Assembly (NCBI GenBank): GCA_030248135.1
Contig: JASANC010002463.1
Span: forward strand, 1 to 64,000
Origin: Theristus sp. LFF4_11
Lineage: Eukaryota; Nematoda; Chromadorea; Monhysterida; Xyalidae
DNA length: 64,000 bases
Direction: 5' to 3'
Part shown: in pieces, positions 59,893 through 64,000 of the stretch
Position numbering within the stretch: the first letter of the stretch is position 1
Layout: each line of letters starts with the position of its first letter
Made by a program: the position numbers and the translations under genes
Notes under the pieces: generated by a model
What the model was told of the DNA's origin: nothing
Database searches by the model: none
Seen by the model: only the letters and a program-made list of their open reading frames with translations

Positions 59893-62800
59893 ATGTTCAC
59901 CGCTCGCCAATTCGCCACCATTTGCAAGCTCTCAATCGTTCCTAAAAATCGCTGTGGTCAACTGAGTTTCGTGCGTCACATCCATTACAAGCGTGCACTG
60001 ATGTGTTCGCCGGATCATTTCGTGCTCGGTGATTTGATCAATCCATGGATGGGCGGAACGGTCGATCAGAAGTTTGTGGTATTATCGCTCTGTTTTTCTA
60101 GTTCTTCCAACTCCATGTTGTTGTTGTTGGTTGCGATACCTTCCAATACCTAGAAGCTGCGAACCGCTGACTGGTATGCGATGTTTTTCTCACCAAAGCT
60201 GAAAAAACGTAAACACTAAACAGGTCTGCACAGTGTGTTAGTTGTCCAGTCAGTGAAAAATTTGGGAATAAAAACAGCCGAAGAAACTGCTTAATATTTT
60301 TTAATGGACACAGTGGACTTGTGGAAAACGTGGATTTTTTAATATCGTGTGGATTTATGTGTCCATGACACGTCACGTCGAGTTTTTCTCTTGTTAATGT
60401 CAAGTCTCACGCAAGTAACGAATCTCGAGTTCAAAATGCGTAGCCAACCGGCCACGTTCCTCAAACGTTCTACGTAGGGGTGGTAAAAAACGGTTTTTTT
60501 CAAATCCATGTATATAAAATGGTTTTTTATACCGCGTCCGGTTCTTTATACCCGGTTTTTTTACCGACCCAGTATCTGAAGAATCCTGTGATTGCGACAA
60601 TTTCTGGTACTCTGATTTTACGCAAACCGCTGAATAATGAGTAAAAGACCACAATTCTAGCCAGAAACTGTATGTGTTTCAATGGAAACGTATTCCAATC
60701 TTGATTTTATTTGAATCGGTGGCGGTTAGAGAGAATGCAGCATCAGAAAAATTATCAGATGCGAGTTTAAAACAAAAAAAAGCTAACGCAAAACAGATTG
60801 ACATGTGCAACAGCAAGGAATGTGATACATGCAAATCAATTGAACTGACATGATCGAGAGATATGTAACTGCACAACAATTTTACCGCATTTCTAAACAC
60901 AAAAGATCACCGAAATCACGAACCCGCACAGACGAAAGAAGTGAACCAAGAACAAAATTGAAAGAGCAAAAAAATCAGATGGAGATTCGGGTCACTATCA
61001 CCAGTACAACAGCACGAAGACATCACCAACAAAACTTTGAGCAATTTCCGAGTTCAAAGACACAAAATTTCAAGAAATTTGACTGAATAAATATCGCGGC
61101 GTTTCTCGTTTATTGTTGAAAATTTAACCGAATTCTGAAAAATAACCAAATCTTTGCTGTATTAGTTTCTTCACTTTGTCAACAAAAGAACTAGCATAAA
61201 AAGCGCAAGCGGCAGATTTAAAGCGGAAAAAGCGTGAAGCTGTTAAACTACGAAACACAACATTGCCATGTAGACCAAACATGAACAGATAAACAAAGAA
61301 CAAAGCTGGAAAATAAAGCGAACGCCGACCAGAGCCAGCCCATTGGCGGTCGACCGAGATGGGACATGGAAGGAGAGGCACGGGTCTCAGGGTGCTTTAT
61401 TTATACCAAGAGCGTGAATTGTGTTCTCCAGAACATCAAGTTATGAAGTGGCGAAAATGAAAATTGAAATGGATATGCGGAATACAGTGCATTTTGAGTG
61501 ATTTCAAAAATTGAAATTTGGGTCCTTCGGCGGTATAAAAAACCGGAAAAAAACCAAAATTTACGCGGTAAAATATCGGTAATTTATTTTGGCCATTTTT
61601 TGGCGCCGGTATAAAAACCGTTTTTTATACCGTTTTTTATACCGAAAAAAAACGTTTTTTATACCGACCCACCCCTAGTTCTACGTACTGTTAAATCCCA
61701 TACAGAAAAGCGTGGCAACAGTGGGACGAATTGCGGAAACTACTGGAAAAGGCTGGCATTAAGGTGGACGTGATCCAGCAGACCAAGGGACTGACTGACA
61801 TGGTGTTCGCGTGCAACAGTGGTATTGTGCATGGAAAAAACGTTGGTAAAATCGGGTGTTTTTCAAGTTTTTTTTCCAAGTTTTAGTGTGGTGCTTTTTA
61901 AAAGCAGCAGAATTATTGTCGAACCGTTCAACTGCAATTCAGAGTAGACTGCTTTGTCACAGGCTTTTTTGAGTGTGCACGAGAATTCAATTTTGAACCA
62001 ATCAACCGTGAATTGCTGCAATGATTGTCGCTTGCCTACGACCACTCAATGCGTCCTTAACCATTCCAACGCAGCTATTTATCACCGTGACTGCTCTTTC
62101 CAAGGCGTTGCATTCCATTCCACAGACGTGTAATACTGCCTGGTGTGCTATTATCTTTTCTTTAAGACCTGCGACTCAATGCGGTTGTGGACGTGAAAGG
62201 AAGCTAGTTTCAACCTTTATGTGGTAATTCAGAATAGCCTAAGTGACCCGGCCTTATTTAGGGGACTCGGATCCCTATGCCAATTTTGAATTCCCGCGTC
62301 GTGCATGAGACTGCTTACCCATCTATGCGCGTATTGAGAAGCGGACCAAAGTAAAAGATATTACCGTAGGTTCGATTGGTCCATGTTGCGGCAACCCACG
62401 CAGTTCACGTCGGTGTGCACGGTTTATAGTTCGGTGGTCCGTAAAGAAAAACCCTGTTCCAACCAGCACAGGTCTACCTGTCGCACTTCCGCCACCCCTC
62501 CCGCCAACCGGAGCGCGACGTCTACTGCGCCTGGTTCGAGCGTCACGGTTTCACGGTGCACGGGAAGCAGCACTTTGACTACTTCGAGGGCGGCGGCGAC
62601 GCGGTGTTCTCCAGTGGAAAGCTGCTTTTTGCTGGCTACGGTCACAGGACGGATAAATCGGTGAAATAGATGCTCGTTTAAACCGGTCACTTTAATGGAC
62701 GAACGGTGATTTCAGGCGAAGTTTTTTTTGCAGCCAGGGCTAACCCAGAAAAGCGCGTTCAGAACGCCGTCGAGTAGGGCGACGCTCCACGATCAGTGCG

Positions 62801-63774
62801 ACGGAGGCAACGAGGGTCATTTTAAATTTCGCGCAATGCAGAGCATGAGAAACGTTGATATGCACTCAGAAGAACGCATGTGATCGGATTTTTGGTTGAA
62901 ATCAAAACACGAAAACACACACTCCATTTGTACGCTAAATATGTGTCCTGTCGTTCGACCATGTATAGCACCAAAAAAAAGAAAAAGCGCAGGTCTACAC
63001 GAAACTGGCCGCAATGTGCGCGCATCACACGGTGCTCTGCGAGTTGGTGCACGGTCACTTCTACCACCTGGACACTTGTTTCTTTCCGCTGAACGAACGC
63101 CAGGCGTTCTACTACGCGCCAGCGTTCAGCGCCGACTCGGTGAACGAGATGCAACAGCAGATTGAGCTGATCCCGGTCACGAACGATCAGGCGAACGCGT
63201 TCGCGTGCAATGCGCTGCCGGTGCCGTCGGCGAAACTGGTTGGGGGGGGGGGGTGGGCTTTTTTGTTTTGGTTATCGTTTCAAGACACCGCCGCAGGCCA
63301 CACCCAGCTTGGAAGGCTGAACGTACCCAAAACTGCCACGGTCGACCGACCACCCCTATCCTACGTTGAGACACCTTTAGTTTCTGAGTTCAGTGGTTCG
63401 CGAATCGGATTTGCTAATTTGCTTTTTTGACGCACCCCCCCCCCCCCCCACCACCACCAATTTCGAAAACTCCGGTGTGCGAACGGACGGTTCACCCTCC
63501 AGTGGGCCAGTCAGTACCTGGTGGTGCTAACCCACGCGTCACATGGGGCGAAAATAATGGGTCTTCCCTTACAGACTTGCGGTGTGACCAATCAGCGTGC
63601 TAGATTTTGAATTACATGAAAAAAAGTGTTCAGGTGATCGCGCCGAAAGGAAGTGGAGAGAGTTTTGGCGCAAAGGTGCGATCATTCGGTTACGATTACG
63701 CAGAGGTGGACATGAGTGAGTTCATGAAGTCGGGTGGCGCCTGTCAATGTTTGGTGCTGAAAATTCCGGAATAA
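59893..63774 (+). CDS. Dimethylarginine dimethylaminohydrolase-like (amidinotransferase fold)
   Basis: Five exons: 59893-60071, 61706-61841, 62472-62660, 62993-63238 and 63634-63774; 891 nt, 296 residues, close to DDAH length. The first ~33 residues (MFTARQFATICKLSIVPKNR...) are basic with no acidic residue, suggesting a mitochondrial presequence. The family opening follows (LMCSPDHFVLGDLINPWMGG). Catalytic elements: Glu in DYFEGGGD, His in FYHLDTCFFPL and Cys in KSGGACQCL near the C-terminus. These are the E/H/C triad positions of DDAH and related deiminases, enzymes that hydrolyse methylated arginine to citrulline; the exact substrate is not shown by sequence. Intron 1 contains a 1.2-kb hAT-like element and intron 2 repeat R1. 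The first ATG was chosen because it is in frame and upstream of the conserved opening. Confidence 0.85.
60475..61677. mobile_element. hAT-like element (TAGGGGTGG), 1203 bp, in DDAH intron 1
   Basis: Perfect 8-bp duplications GTTCTACG (60467-60474 and 61678-61685). Ends are TAGGGGTGGTAAAAAACGG and CCGACCCACCCCTA. Subterminal repeats of GGTTTTTTATACCG. No transposase frame recognised. Together with its flanking G bases it also reads GTAGGG...CCCTAG on the gene strand, but it lies inside a larger intron. Confidence 0.9.
62224..62370 (-). repeat. Interspersed repeat family R1, copy in DDAH intron 2
   Basis: Reverse complement carries CATGCACGACGCGGGAATTC, GAGTCCCCTAAAT, GGTCACTTAGG, matching the other three copies in order and spacing. 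Confidence 0.65.
62734..62808 (-). repeat. SINE body fragment in DDAH intron 3
   Basis: CCAGGGCTAACCCAGAAAAG, CAGAACGCCGTCGAGTAGGG and a GCG block match the 3' part of the SINE at 56793-56946. The tRNA-like head is missing. Confidence 0.6.
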
Positions 63775-64000
63775 ACTGTGAACAATATTTCTTTTTGTTT
63801 TCGACTTTTTTCGTAAACTGCGTTCCTGATTTGCTGTCAGGCGACACCGAAGCGTGCATTTCAAACAGGCATTTTTCAAAACGCAATAGTGTAATTCACG
63901 CTCCGGTTTCGCCGAAACGCAAGTGGCGAACAAGCGCAATTTACGTTTTTCAGTGATTCAGGTTCTGTGTTATATTTTTTATTGTTTTCTTTGTAATTGG

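Overview
This is a nuclear genome window from an invertebrate animal, probably a protostome. Every protein gene is split by GT-AG introns. Exons are GC-rich, introns and spacers AT-rich. The receptor pair at the left end resembles protostome myosuppressin/FMRFamide-type GPCRs. I cannot name a species. Exon maps were built by hand from open frames, splice sites and phase bookkeeping, and every multi-exon model marked as complete sums to a multiple of three.

Layout: (1) 1-10453, plus strand: two tandem paralogous class A GPCR genes, the first cut by the window edge. (2) 10867-15110, minus strand: a seven-exon DUSP12/YVH1-type dual-specificity phosphatase with its C-terminal zinc module, convergent with GPCR 2. 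(3) 15111-24602: gene-poor and full of small transposons, with one tiny C2H2 zinc-finger ORF. (4) 24603-27740, plus: a seven-exon SLC10 (P3-type) transporter with a signal peptide. (5) 28880-30784, minus: an unidentified membrane protein beside a ~950-bp CCACA satellite. (6) 32377-39990: a nested transposon block in which a LINE (endonuclease + reverse transcriptase), a Tc1-like MITE and a hAT element with a transposase fragment sit inside a hAT-like MITE. (7) 44890-58702, plus: a 22-exon gene for a ~1501-residue S/T-P-rich protein, tentatively Treslin/TICRR-like. (8) 59893-63774, plus: a five-exon DDAH/amidinotransferase-type gene with a possible mitochondrial presequence.

Main result: the window holds many short hAT-like elements that mostly begin TAGGG, end CCCTA and are flanked by perfect or near-perfect 8-bp target duplications. 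One (13936-14674) lies inside a formerly continuous DUSP12 coding exon. The G at each end of its target duplication joins the element's terminal TA to make GTAGGG...CCCTAG, so the whole element can be removed as a 741-nt GT-AG intron. The reading frame is kept, at the cost of two duplicated codons. This is an introner-like intron gain visible at base resolution. A second theme is strong enrichment of CTGATTGG/CCAATCAG (the NF-Y/CCAAT consensus), partly carried in the subterminal arms of Tc1-like MITEs.
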